The notes under the pieces are model-generated. The model was given only the letters and a program-made list of their open reading frames with translations. It ran no database searches and was not told the DNA's origin. Of a stretch of DNA of 38,321 nucleotides, positions 16,863 to 25,028 are shown piece after piece. Every line of letters starts with the position of its first letter. Positions within the stretch are counted from its first letter, which is position 1. A program made the translations under genes and the position numbers. Origin of the DNA: JBCCEV01 sp039030125 (lineage in GTDB: Bacteria > Pseudomonadota > Gammaproteobacteria > Ga0077536); assembly GCA_039030125.1 (NCBI GenBank), contig JBCCEV010000019.1, positions 1-38,321 of the forward strand, written 5' to 3'.

Positions 16863-17353
16863 GCCGCTGGCGACCACCTGGCGAGCGGACCCTGCCGTAC
16901 ATTACGGCAGCCGGTTTCTGCGCATTAGAACAAGAGCTGAAAGAAATCTGGGTAAGACGCCGGGACGTTGTTTCTCACCTCGCGGCGGCGGCGGCAGAAG
17001 GTGATCGATCCGAGAACGCCGAATACATCTACCGCAAAAAAGAGCTTCGCGAGCTCGACCGCCGCATTCGCTACCTACAGAAACGGATCCCTGATCTTAA
17101 AGTTGTAGATGAAGCACCCGCGGACCCCGACAAAGTCTTCTTCGGTGCGGTGATCGATCTCGAGGATGAATCGGGAGAGACTTCAAAATTGCGAATTGTT
17201 GGTAGCGATGAAGCAAACGCGGGCGCTGGTCTGATCAGCGTCGATTCACCGCTCGCGAAAGCTAGTTTGGGCAAGTCGATCGACGATGAAATCAAAGTCA
17301 CTATCGGGGATTCGCAAAAATCATATTGGGTCGTGGCGGTCGATTACCCTTAG
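16859..17353 (+). CDS. greB: transcription elongation factor GreB
   Basis: Rescues backtracked RNA polymerase by stimulating cleavage of the transcript 3' end. The 164-residue protein has the N-terminal coiled coil (ALEQELKEIWVRRRDVVSHL and KKELRELDRRIRYLQKR) whose tip carries the acidic GDRSENAEY residues that reach the polymerase active site. The C-terminal FKBP-like domain contains IVGSDEANAGAGLISVDSPLAKASLGK. The GreB form rather than GreA is suggested by the start SRWRPP...YITAAGF and by length. Confidence 0.95.
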   Translation: MSRWRPPGERTLPYITAAGFCALEQELKEIWVRRRDVVSHLAAAAAEGDRSENAEYIYRKKELRELDRRIRYLQKRIPDLKVVDEAPADPDKVFFGAVIDLEDESGETSKLRIVGSDEANAGAGLISVDSPLAKASLGKSIDDEIKVTIGDSQKSYWVVAVDYP

Positions 17354-17360
17354 GCCATGC

Positions 17361-18020
17361 TCAAGTTAGACGTTCGACAAACCAATCTCTAACATCTTTT
17401 ATTTGCGGGGCGACAACCTCGTGTTGGCCCTTATAACTTACAAACTCAGCCGGATAGCCCATCTCGGTGAGCAACCGGTAGCTGTCTTGGCCAAACTCGA
17501 TAGACACCATCGGATCCATGGTCCCATGCTGTATCAGAATGGGTAGCTCGCGGTTAGCGGGATTCGGCTCAATCGTCGAGGCGGTCGCGAAATAAGTCGA
17601 CATCGCAAGCAATCCGGCTAGGGGTTTAGAGAACGACAGCGCCATCTCGAAACCAACGGCGCCGCCTTGCGAAAAGCCCGCGATAATGATCCGCTCCGCG
17701 GCGATCCCGCGCGTTATTTCCTGGTCCGCGAGTGCGGCTACTTGCGCGGCCGAAGCTCGAAGCTGGGTTTCATCGACCTGCCGGCCGAGTTCCAAGGAGC
17801 TGATGTCATACCAAGCGGGCATCACCATGCCTTGGTTGATGGTGACCGGAATCGCCGGCGCGTGTGGGAAGATGAAACGGATACCGAGCGTATCGGGTAG
17901 TCGCAACACCGGCACGATGGGTTCGAAATCATGACCATTGGCCCCCAAGCCGTGCAACCAAATCACGGTCGCGTCGATATTGTTACCCGTTTCGACTTCA
18001 ACATACTGAAGAGAATCCAC
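17361..18020 (-). CDS. carboxylesterase/phospholipase-type alpha/beta hydrolase (Est family VI)
   Basis: A 219-residue serine esterase starting at a GTG. Seen are TVIWLHGLGANGHDFEPI (oxyanion loop), AGFSQGGAVGFEMAL with the nucleophile Ser, QHGTMDPMVSIEFG with the Asp, and QHEVVAPQI with the His: a complete triad. The size and IRFIFPHAPAIPVTINQGMVMPAWYDI fit the short-chain carboxylesterase/acyl-protein thioesterase group. It faces greB tail to tail, with 7 bases between. Confidence 0.95.
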   Translation of the reverse strand: MDSLQYVEVETGNNIDATVIWLHGLGANGHDFEPIVPVLRLPDTLGIRFIFPHAPAIPVTINQGMVMPAWYDISSLELGRQVDETQLRASAAQVAALADQEITRGIAAERIIIAGFSQGGAVGFEMALSFSKPLAGLLAMSTYFATASTIEPNPANRELPILIQHGTMDPMVSIEFGQDSYRLLTEMGYPAEFVSYKGQHEVVAPQIKDVRDWFVERLT

Positions 18021-18093
18021 TTGCTATCACCGAAGATCTAAATCAACGGCATTATAATCGCGGCTTACAACAAGGGTTTGTCAGGAGACTCAA

Positions 18094-18585
18094 TTGGCAG
18101 CAGACACATTAGCGGGCCCGGCCGAAGCCGTCGCCGCAGCGTTAAAATCCGCCCAGCAAACCGTCGCCGTTGCTGAGTCTTCGACAGGAGGTCTGATCTC
18201 AGCACGCTTACTCGCCGTCCCCGGCGCCTCGGCCTATTATCTTGGGGGCTCGGTGATCTACACGATGGAAGCGCGAGGGCAACTACTGGCAATGAGCCGC
18301 ACCGAGCTTAAACGCTATGAGCCGTTAACCGACGAATACGTGAGCCGCTGCGCTCGGGCGATACAAACGCGCCTTGACGCGACCTGGGGACTTGCCGAGT
18401 TGGGTGCAACCGGACCAGCTGGAACCCCATACGGACATCCGCCAGGGATCTGTGTGCTCGCGGTGACAGGCCCGGTCAACCTGACCAAACGCATCGAAAC
18501 GGGCCCCGGTGATCGCGAGGCGAATATGCAGCGCTTTTGCAATGAGGCCTTTGCACTTTTCAATCAAGCGCTAGGCGGAGCGTAA
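18094..18585 (+). CDS. pncC: CinA C-terminal family amidase (nicotinamide-nucleotide amidase type)
   Basis: A 163-residue protein containing only the CinA C-terminal domain, which in PncC hydrolyses nicotinamide mononucleotide to the acid. Signatures are VAVAESSTGGLISARLLAVPGASAYYLGGSVIYT and AELGATGPAGTP. The start is TTG 18094 behind an AGGAG sequence 6 bases away. It is followed after 3 bases by tpm. Confidence 0.9.
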   Translation: MAADTLAGPAEAVAAALKSAQQTVAVAESSTGGLISARLLAVPGASAYYLGGSVIYTMEARGQLLAMSRTELKRYEPLTDEYVSRCARAIQTRLDATWGLAELGATGPAGTPYGHPPGICVLAVTGPVNLTKRIETGPGDREANMQRFCNEAFALFNQALGGA

Positions 18586-18588
18586 GCC

Positions 18589-19209
18589 GTGGACGATGAG
18601 TTCTGGCTGAACAAATGGACGACCAATGAAATCGGCTTTCATGAGCCTGAGCCCCATCCCTGTTTGGTTGCTCACTGGGACAAACTCGCGCTCCCGCGAA
18701 ACAGCATCGTGTTCGTACCATTATGCGGGAAATCCAATGACATGCGATGGCTGGTCGATCAGGGCTATCGCGTCGTCGCAGTGGAATTAAGTGACCTTGC
18801 CTGCCGTGCGTACTTCGAGGAGAACGCCATAGATTTCGAGGTTGTGGAACACGGTCCGTTCAACATTTATGAAAGCAAGGAATGCAAGATCTATCAGGGT
18901 GATGTCTTCCGGTTGCAAAGCAATCATTTGGCCGGAGTCGCGGCGATTTACGACCGCGCCGCGCTGATCGCCCTTGATCCTGCAAGCCGCCAACGCTACA
19001 GCGAATTGCTCGATCAACTAACTCCGAATGCCAAGTCACTGACCATCACCGTGCACTATGACGAAACGATATTGACACCGCCGCCGTTTATCGTGCCGGA
19101 CGATGAAGTCCGTCAACGCCATATTGCCCGCTCGCTGGAGTTTCTCGGCGAAACCGAAACTCAGGTAAAGGGTGAGCCCGCAACGGAGCACAGTTTTTTG
19201 ATTCGCTAG
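18589..19209 (+). CDS. tpm: thiopurine S-methyltransferase
   Basis: A 206-residue SAM-dependent methyltransferase of the TPMT type, starting at GTG. The N-terminus FWLNKWTTNEIGFHEPEPHPCLVAHW is diagnostic, followed by the SAM-binding FVPLCGKSNDMRWLVDQGYRVVAVELSDLA and IYDRAALIALDPASRQRY. In bacteria such enzymes methylate thiopurines and selenium or tellurium compounds. It is encoded 3 bases after pncC and ends 15 bases before the convergent MFS gene. Confidence 0.96.
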   Translation: MDDEFWLNKWTTNEIGFHEPEPHPCLVAHWDKLALPRNSIVFVPLCGKSNDMRWLVDQGYRVVAVELSDLACRAYFEENAIDFEVVEHGPFNIYESKECKIYQGDVFRLQSNHLAGVAAIYDRAALIALDPASRQRYSELLDQLTPNAKSLTITVHYDETILTPPPFIVPDDEVRQRHIARSLEFLGETETQVKGEPATEHSFLIR

Positions 19210-19224
19210 AATCTCGCCACTGAG

Positions 19225-20472
19225 TTACGCGGCGGCCGCGACCAGGCCACCAGCTCGCCAACGTCGGATTAAGAACCCCGCAATGAGGAGATTGAGTAGG
19301 TTCCATCCGATCCCGTGAATAAAGGCGATCGAATAGCTACCAGTCCAATCAAAAATCTCTCCTGAGGCCCAGCCTCCAAACGCCATGCCCAGCACCGTTC
19401 CGAGAACCACGATACCGGTTCGCTGCCCGGCTTCAGCGGGTGGGAAAAACTGTCGAATGATGAGGGCATAACACGGAACGATACCGCCTTGGAACAACCC
19501 GAATATCGCCGACACCGCGTACATGGACATCAATCCTTGTGCGGGTAAGAAAAACGTGAGCGCGAGACACTGCAAAGCAGAGCTGATCATCAAAGTCCGC
19601 AGTCCGCCAATTCGATCGGCGATAGCACCAAACGTAAAACGCGACACAATCCCGCAGGTGAGCATCAGCGAGAGCATTTCAGCACCGCGCGCCGCGCCGA
19701 AACCAAAGTCGACACACATTGAAACCACGTGCACCTGCGGCATCGCCATCGCGACACAACAGCCGACACCGGCTATAAACAATAAATTCGTCAGTGCCGC
19801 CGGGGTTAAGCCGAGTTCACTCGACGGAATATACGCGTTTTGCGGCGCTTCCTCGCGCTGATCTTCCGCCTCCCGTTGACGACGCAAAATAAATGAGAGC
19901 GGCAACATAACCACCAAGCACAGGACACCGATGGCGAGGTAGGTGGAGCGCCAACCCGAAGCCGCAATCATCTGCTGCGCGATAGGCGGCCATATCGCCC
20001 CGGCAAAATAATTGCCGCTTGCCGCAATCGCCACCGCGACGCCACGGCGACGATGAAACCAGTGAGAAACATCCATAAGTATCGGCACGAAGGTCGCCGA
20101 GATGCCTGTACCAACGAGCAAACCATGAATGATGACAAAGCCCATGTAGCTATTCGCGAATCCAGCCCACAGATAGCCCGCAACGAGAATTAGCGTGCCC
20201 ACGATCGTGGAGAAGAAAACACCCCTACGATCGGCGACCTTCCCCATCACGATGCCCCCGAAACCAAACCCCAGCATAATCAGCGTGAATGGTAGCGACG
20301 CTCCGCCACGGTCGATCCCGAATTCGGCCTGCAGTGCGGGCATGGTCACCATGATGACGTACATACCCGATGAACCCGTAGTCATTAACGCTAGAGATCC
20401 CAGCATCCGGCGCCAGGCATAGGGCGAATCGATCCGATACGGGCTGGACGTAGTTGCGCGCGAATCACTCAT
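19225..20472 (-). CDS. MFS transporter, monocarboxylate-porter-like
   Basis: A 415-residue inner-membrane transporter with about 12 hydrophobic segments. The start MSDSRAT at 20472 is preferred to the upstream Met. The MFS signature GKVADRRGVFFSTIVG lies after the second helix, and WFHRRRGVAVAIAASGNYFAG after the fourth resembles the monocarboxylate/oxalate-formate-like family. Helix-rich repeats continue to GWNLLNLLIAGFLI. Likely substrates are organic acids, by family only. Confidence 0.9.
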   Translation of the reverse strand: MSDSRATTSSPYRIDSPYAWRRMLGSLALMTTGSSGMYVIMVTMPALQAEFGIDRGGASLPFTLIMLGFGFGGIVMGKVADRRGVFFSTIVGTLILVAGYLWAGFANSYMGFVIIHGLLVGTGISATFVPILMDVSHWFHRRRGVAVAIAASGNYFAGAIWPPIAQQMIAASGWRSTYLAIGVLCLVVMLPLSFILRRQREAEDQREEAPQNAYIPSSELGLTPAALTNLLFIAGVGCCVAMAMPQVHVVSMCVDFGFGAARGAEMLSLMLTCGIVSRFTFGAIADRIGGLRTLMISSALQCLALTFFLPAQGLMSMYAVSAIFGLFQGGIVPCYALIIRQFFPPAEAGQRTGIVVLGTVLGMAFGGWASGEIFDWTGSYSIAFIHGIGWNLLNLLIAGFLIRRWRAGGLVAAAA

Positions 20473-20612
20473 GGCGGGAGACCGGTGGAAGCTGCGGCAT
20501 TGTACGCATTCAGGCACACAATGAAACGCAACCGCCGCCGCAGCCGGCTTTTGATGGAAGAGATAGGTTTTGAGTTCTAAGCTTAACCTGGGACTTCAAC
20601 GCTGGAGTTGTG

Positions 20613-20852
20613 ATGACACCATCTGAAATTCAAGCCGTTCTCGGCTGGAGCATTATTATCAACTTTGGATTTTTGACATTGTGGTTGCTTATTTTTAGCG
20701 CCACTCGCGATGGGGTCTACCGGCTCCATACGCGCTGGTTCAACTTAGCGCCTCACCGCTTCGACGAAATTCACTATCGACTGCTGGCGCAATACAAACT
20801 TGCGGTGGTGGTGTTCTTCGTGGTCCCTTATGCCGCTTTATGCATCGTCTAG
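20613..20852 (+). CDS. small DUF6868-like membrane protein
   Basis: A 79-residue protein with two hydrophobic stretches (LGWSIIINFGFLTLWLLIF near residues 11-29 and AVVVFFVVPYAALCIV at the end) around a soluble loop containing HTRWFNLAPHRFDEIHYRLLAQYK, the recognisable family core. The start is ATG 20613 with GGAG before it, though GTG at 20610 is possible. The last 15 bases overlap the end of the convergent quinone reductase gene. Function is unknown. Confidence 0.8.
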   Translation: MTPSEIQAVLGWSIIINFGFLTLWLLIFSATRDGVYRLHTRWFNLAPHRFDEIHYRLLAQYKLAVVVFFVVPYAALCIV

Positions 20853-21824
20853 GCGTGCCACCACATTGCGACCAATAACGCGCCGCTTGGCGATGTCTTC
20901 AAAGGCTTGCGGAAGCGCCTCGAAGGGAAATTCCCGATAAATGGCCGGCTGCACCGCGCCCGTGTCGGCGTACTCAAGTAACGCCTCGTTAACCGCCGCG
21001 CCTCCGACTGGATTTAAACGGCCATACTCACCGGCCCTGACGCCGACAATCGAAATTTGTTTGATTAATGCGTAATTCACACTCGCTTGCGGGATACGCC
21101 CGCTCGCGAATCCGATCACGAGTAGCCGTCCAAACGGCGCGATACAGCGCATCGATTCGTCAAACACATCGCCGCCGACCGGATCAAATATCACATTGGC
21201 GCCTTGACCGTCGGTGAGTTCCTTAACTGCGTCGCGAAAGCGACCGTCAGTAGCGGTTACACAAAGACAATGATCGGCGCCCCGATCTTTGGCAGCCGCC
21301 AATTTCGCTGCCGACGACGCCGTAGCTATCACCGTCGCGCCAAGCGCCTTGCCCAGTTGGACCGCCGCCAAACCGACACCTCCAGCGGCACCATGAACTA
21401 ACAATGTCTCGCCTTGGACCAATCCTCCGCGAACCACCAAGGCGACGTGGGCGGTTCGGTAAGCGGTTAGGTAGGTGGCACCTTGCGCGAAAGAAAATTT
21501 CTTTGGCAGGGGTAGAAAAAGAGCGCTGTCGGCTGCGACAAATTCCGCATATGCGCCGAGGCGCACATGCCCCATGACCTTAGTTCCGACAATCAGCTCG
21601 CTATGAGTGCTTTCACGAACCACGCCGCTGATTTCGGCACCGGGGATAAAAGGCAACTTGGGCTTGAACTGATATTTACCCTGCAGGGTCAGCATTTCCG
21701 GAAAGCCGATCCCTATCGCAGCGACCTCTACAACGAGTTGCCCACTGGTCGCCTGCGGTATTGGTACCTCGCGCGCCACCAAATCTTGGTGATCGCTGTA
21801 ACGCTCACAAACAAAAGCTCTCAT
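20838..21824 (-). CDS. NADPH:quinone oxidoreductase family (zinc-independent MDR)
   Basis: A 328-residue medium-chain dehydrogenase/reductase. The GroES-like domain has LPFIPGAEISGVV, and the Rossmann domain has LLVHGAAGGVGLAAVQLGKALGATVIATASS (AxxGxxG motif near residues 145-155), then VIFDPVGGDVFDESMRCIAPFGRLLVIGFASG. No structural zinc Cys cluster is present, as in quinone reductases. It reduces quinones or activated alkenes with NADPH. It runs against the DUF6868 gene. Confidence 0.94.
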   Translation of the reverse strand: MRAFVCERYSDHQDLVAREVPIPQATSGQLVVEVAAIGIGFPEMLTLQGKYQFKPKLPFIPGAEISGVVRESTHSELIVGTKVMGHVRLGAYAEFVAADSALFLPLPKKFSFAQGATYLTAYRTAHVALVVRGGLVQGETLLVHGAAGGVGLAAVQLGKALGATVIATASSAAKLAAAKDRGADHCLCVTATDGRFRDAVKELTDGQGANVIFDPVGGDVFDESMRCIAPFGRLLVIGFASGRIPQASVNYALIKQISIVGVRAGEYGRLNPVGGAAVNEALLEYADTGAVQPAIYREFPFEALPQAFEDIAKRRVIGRNVVARLDDA

Positions 21825-22006
21825 TGTTCGGATTCAGCGACTTGAAACTGGGCGCGCACTATCATGGTGGCGACTTGGGGGCAGGCACGGCGCGTCTACC
21901 GTGCCCGCCGCCATCTGGGTTTCAGTCATGATCCTCGATCCCGCAACTAACGGCGAGGGCGCTGCGATTTCAGCGAACAAAGCGCGCTGTATCACGAGTG
22001 TGGCAC

Positions 22007-22660
22007 CTAATCCTGAAACGAAAACTGCAGGTTTAATGCCGCAGATAACTCCGCTATGGCCTGCGGCTCATGAACCACTTTAATAGTGGTCATACCCATC
22101 TGTCGGGCTGGTTTGAGGTTGATGCCTAAGTCATCGAGATAAACGATATTTTCTGGTGCAACAGCCAGCCGTTCGCAGGCCAGTTGATATATCCGCGGAT
22201 CTGGCTTGCGCATGCCTTCTTTGCTCGATTCAATCACCAAATCGAAAAGGCTCATTACCGCGGCGTTGGCCGTTGCCCGCTCTTGTGTGCCAGCCATCCC
22301 GGGTCCCTCCCCGGCATTCGCGTTGTTGGTTAAACAAGCAATGGCGTAGCTGGCTTTACACTGCTTGAGGACTTGCACCATGCGCGGGCGTAGCTCGCCA
22401 CCCAATAGCGGAATAACGTCGCGCCCTGGGATCCGATGGCCATCGCGCTCCGTTTCATGGGCAAACTTTTCATCGAACTGCGCTGCGGAGATTTGGCTCG
22501 ATTCGAACTGTGCCCAGGCGTTGGTATGAGGGTCCTTGGCGTTGACGCTACGGATAAAATCCTTAGGGATCCCGTGTTCTTCTTCGTAGGTGTTAAAGGC
22601 ATCGAACGGCGAAGTGGATATCACTCCGCCAAAATCCCAAAGTATCGCTTCGATAGCCAT
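22007..22660 (-). CDS. HAD-superfamily hydrolase, subfamily IA
   Basis: A 217-residue HAD hydrolase. Motif I is WDFGGVIST, with the nucleophile Asp but Gly in the second Asp position, as in the epoxide-hydrolase N-terminal-like phosphatases. Motif II is CLTNNAN, motif III the Lys in GMRKPDPRIYQLA, and motif IV VYLDDLGINLKPARQMGM with two Asp. The substrate is unknown. The stop of the preceding luciferase-like gene is 8 bases upstream, so they may form one transcript. Confidence 0.93.
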   Translation of the reverse strand: MAIEAILWDFGGVISTSPFDAFNTYEEEHGIPKDFIRSVNAKDPHTNAWAQFESSQISAAQFDEKFAHETERDGHRIPGRDVIPLLGGELRPRMVQVLKQCKASYAIACLTNNANAGEGPGMAGTQERATANAAVMSLFDLVIESSKEGMRKPDPRIYQLACERLAVAPENIVYLDDLGINLKPARQMGMTTIKVVHEPQAIAELSAALNLQFSFQD

Positions 22661-22668
22661 CGCATTAA

Positions 22669-23688
22669 CTACGCGGCGTGCACTGCCGCGGTGAGTTCAT
22701 CCCAGCGCTCAAAATTCCCCTCGTTACCCATCGACATGTAGAGCGAGATACGATCGAGGACGCCGTCACAACGCGCTCTTAGTTTTTGACCGATCTGCGC
22801 GGGCGGGCAGATTACCGCAAGTTCCTCCACGAGCGCGTCCGGGACCAATGCGGCCATCTCACTGAACTTTCCTTCACGCATCAACGCATTTAAGGCTTTC
22901 TGCAGCTCGTTGTAGCCGTGATATTCCAACACCGCCCGGTAGTTTGGCGTACTTCCATAAAAAGCAACTTGCTGACGAACCGTTTGCTCCATTGCGCTTC
23001 GCTCTTGCTCATCCTCGCCGGTAATTACAAAGACCGGTGCGTAAAGAACAAGATCGCTGACCGCTAAACCGCGGGTTTTGGCGCCTTCATCAATCGCCGG
23101 TCGCACGACATCGGTTAGGTAGGCGCGCGAGTGCATCGGGTGAACATGGAAACCGTCGCAAACCTCGCCGGCCGCGCGGCACATGCGGGCATTCACACCG
23201 GCGAGATAAATCGGTATCTCGGGATGGTCGATAGCGCCAGGCTCAAAGAAAGGATTCATTAATTTAAACTGATAGAACGGGCCTTCGTAACTTGGCCTCG
23301 TGCCGTTTTGAAAGTTATCCCAGATCGCTTTAATACATCGTATGTAGTCGGTGATCCGTGCTGCTGGCTTATCAAATGGCATGGAAAACCGGCGTTCGAT
23401 ATGGGCACGCACTTGGGTGCCAAGTCCCAAATGGAAGCGGCCGCCGGAGTGGGCCTGCAGGTCCCAAGCGGTTTGCGCCATCGCGAACGGCGAACGACCA
23501 AAAGCCACCGCAATATTAGTCCCTAACTCCAACGAACTGGTCGCCGAGGCGGCGTACGCCAACGGTAAGAACGGATCGTGCGCCGCTTCAAAAGTCCAAA
23601 CGCAATCAAATCCCTGAGATTCGCTTTGCTGAGCGCGGGTGGCGACCTCTGCAGGTCGTCCAGGCGGCAGGAGAGTGTCAATTTTCAT
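22669..23688 (-). CDS. LLM class oxidoreductase, F420-dependent type (TIGR03617-like)
   Basis: A 339-residue luciferase-like protein. The N-terminus MKIDTLLPPGRPAEVATRAQQSESQGFDCVWTFEAAHDPFLPLAYAA and LGTNIAVAFGRSPFAMAQTAWDLQAHSGGRFHLGLGTQVRAHIERRF, with YIRCIKAIWDNFQNG, match a subfamily described mostly from actinobacteria that use coenzyme F420. Whether this organism makes F420 is not visible here. It is grouped with the HAD gene downstream. Confidence 0.9.
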   Translation of the reverse strand: MKIDTLLPPGRPAEVATRAQQSESQGFDCVWTFEAAHDPFLPLAYAASATSSLELGTNIAVAFGRSPFAMAQTAWDLQAHSGGRFHLGLGTQVRAHIERRFSMPFDKPAARITDYIRCIKAIWDNFQNGTRPSYEGPFYQFKLMNPFFEPGAIDHPEIPIYLAGVNARMCRAAGEVCDGFHVHPMHSRAYLTDVVRPAIDEGAKTRGLAVSDLVLYAPVFVITGEDEQERSAMEQTVRQQVAFYGSTPNYRAVLEYHGYNELQKALNALMREGKFSEMAALVPDALVEELAVICPPAQIGQKLRARCDGVLDRISLYMSMGNEGNFERWDELTAAVHAA

Positions 23689-23789
23689 CGTTAAATACTC
23701 TTATTAGTATGACGCAGTGCACGGCGCTGGCGCGGGCAGTTTAAGTGGCCATCACCATGCTTGCCAAGCAACGGAAGACAGCAAACGAG

Positions 23790-23827
23790 GCCCTTGGGAT
23801 CACGCTTGAATCTTCTATCCCAAGGGC
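23790..23827. repeat. perfect 11-bp inverted repeat (hairpin) upstream of a small ORF and the PuuD-like gene
   Basis: GCCCTTGGGAT (23790-23800) pairs perfectly with ATCCCAAGGGC (23817-23827) around a 16-base loop. It lies 57 bases before the ATG of the 31-residue ORF and 102 bases past the start of the divergent LLM gene. There is no T-tract directly after it. It could be an operator, a leader structure or a transcription stop for the upstream direction. Confidence 0.7.
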
Positions 23828-23884
23828 AGACAATTGAATGCTACCTACAGCTACTCAGGCTATTTTTCTCGGGGGGACTTACCA

Positions 23885-23980
23885 ATGAATCCACTTGATT
23901 CCATTCCAGCAACGATCGCCGCAGGCGTTGTTCTTGCCGTAATTCTTGCCTATATCGCACGCGCGATTGCCGGCGTTTAG
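23885..23980 (+). CDS. putative 31-residue single-span membrane protein
   Basis: A short reading frame starting MNPLDSIPATIAAGVVLAVI and ending AIAGV. Residues about 10-29 form one hydrophobic helix with a single Arg near the end, the shape of small accessory subunits of membrane enzymes. A GGGGGG run 8 bases before the ATG is a usable ribosome-binding site. It ends 34 bases before the PuuD-like gene on the same strand. I know no family for it; coding is inferred from context and composition. Confidence 0.5.
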   Translation: MNPLDSIPATIAAGVVLAVILAYIARAIAGV

Positions 23981-24014
23981 ACCAACGGTTACAAATACAA
24001 CAGGGGAGATCGTA

Positions 24015-24533
24015 ATGGATATTGTAATGTTAGATCGCTGGTTTCACATCATAGCCGGCGTGCTTTGGATTGGGCTTTTGTATTACTTTAACTTCGTGCA
24101 GGTACCAAGCGTGGCTCAGGCAACAGCCGACAGCGACGGACCGGGTCCGGCAGCGATTAACAAATATGTCGCGCCACGAGCGCTCTTGTGGTTTCGATGG
24201 GCGGCGCTTGCAACTTGGTTGAGTGGCGCGCTCTATTTGATTTTGGCACCAGCGCACAACATCGTTACCGCTTTCACACTGGGGATCGGAACGGGCAATC
24301 TGCAGGCCACCTGTATCGGTATGGGGGCCTGGCTTGGAACCTTCATGCTTTTCAATGTTTGGGTGCTCATCTGGCCCAATCAGAAGAAGATCCTTGGCTT
24401 CGTCGAAGCTAGCGATGACGAAAAAGCGAAGGCAAAACGGACGGCTTTTCTTGCCTCGCGGTCAAACACCTTAATGTCGATCCCGATGTTGATGTTCATG
24501 CATTCCGGTGCTGGCTACCCGTTGCCCTTTTAA
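24015..24533 (+). CDS. PuuD-like (urate hydroxylase membrane domain) protein without cytochrome domain
   Basis: A 172-residue integral membrane protein. The N-terminus WFHIIAGVLWIGLLYYFNFVQVPS carries the His and Trp pattern of the PuuD/DUF989 membrane domain, and the C-terminus NTLMSIPMLMFMHSG resembles its conserved end. About four helices are seen. Full PuuD proteins add a cytochrome c domain, but no CxxCH occurs here, so oxidation of urate is unlikely to be assured. The start at 24015 follows GGGGAG. Confidence 0.85.
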   Translation: MDIVMLDRWFHIIAGVLWIGLLYYFNFVQVPSVAQATADSDGPGPAAINKYVAPRALLWFRWAALATWLSGALYLILAPAHNIVTAFTLGIGTGNLQATCIGMGAWLGTFMLFNVWVLIWPNQKKILGFVEASDDEKAKAKRTAFLASRSNTLMSIPMLMFMHSGAGYPLPF

Positions 24534-24553
24534 TTTGAGGATAAAAACGTTGT

Positions 24554-24580
24554 AAAGCCCGGTTTGCCCCGGGCTTTTTT
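24554..24580 (+). terminator. Rho-independent terminator after the PuuD-like gene
   Basis: A perfect 9-base stem, AAAGCCCGG (24554-24562) with CCGGGCTTT (24569-24577), a 6-base loop and a T run (24575-24580, continuing after one C). It ends 17 bases before the NTF2-like gene start, so that gene needs either readthrough or a promoter inside this stretch. Confidence 0.9.
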
Positions 24581-24596
24581 CTTTGTGGAGAAACCT

Positions 24597-25028
24597 ATGG
24601 CGACTCGCGACCATCCCCATGCGCAAACCATCCTTCGGTATTACCAAGGGTGCAACACAGGCGACGTGGATTTGATGAAGTCCACGTTCACCGACGACGT
24701 CGTTCATTACTTCGTCGATCTAGAAGCCGTCAGTGGCGCGGATACCTTGGCCGCGCTGTGGCAACGCGCGGCCAGCAAAACGAAAGCGAGTTGGCATCTT
24801 GATCACATCATTGTCGAAGGCGACGAGGCGGTTATCGAGTGGACCATGCGCTGGACGCCCAAAGGACTCACTGTAGAAGAGATCCTGCGCGGCACAGAGT
24901 GGTATCTGTTCGAAGACGGACTGATTAAGGAGATTCGCTCCTACCACAACAATTTTCATCTTGCGGACCCCAGTAATTTTGAGCTCAAAGGGTTTGATTA
25001 TGCTCAACGCACTTACACGCTTGCCTGA
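24597..25028 (+). CDS. NTF2/SnoaL-like ketosteroid-isomerase-fold protein
   Basis: A 143-residue protein of the cone-shaped NTF2-like fold. The start MATRDHPHAQTILRYYQGCNTGDVDLMKS is placed at the ATG 24597 behind GTGGAG; the longer frame upstream would span the terminator. DDVVHYFVD, the helical LAALWQRAASKTKASWHLDH, and AVIEWTMRW with GTEWYLFEDGLIKEIRSYHN give the usual order of elements. Members are enzymes or binding proteins for small molecules. It overlaps the surE start by 29 bases. Confidence 0.85.
   Translation: MATRDHPHAQTILRYYQGCNTGDVDLMKSTFTDDVVHYFVDLEAVSGADTLAALWQRAASKTKASWHLDHIIVEGDEAVIEWTMRWTPKGLTVEEILRGTEWYLFEDGLIKEIRSYHNNFHLADPSNFELKGFDYAQRTYTLA

Noticed and set aside
24564..24596. 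Upstream extension of the NTF2-like gene to an alternative start
   Set aside because: It would begin inside the terminator stem of the previous gene; the ATG at 24597 has a proper ribosome-binding site.
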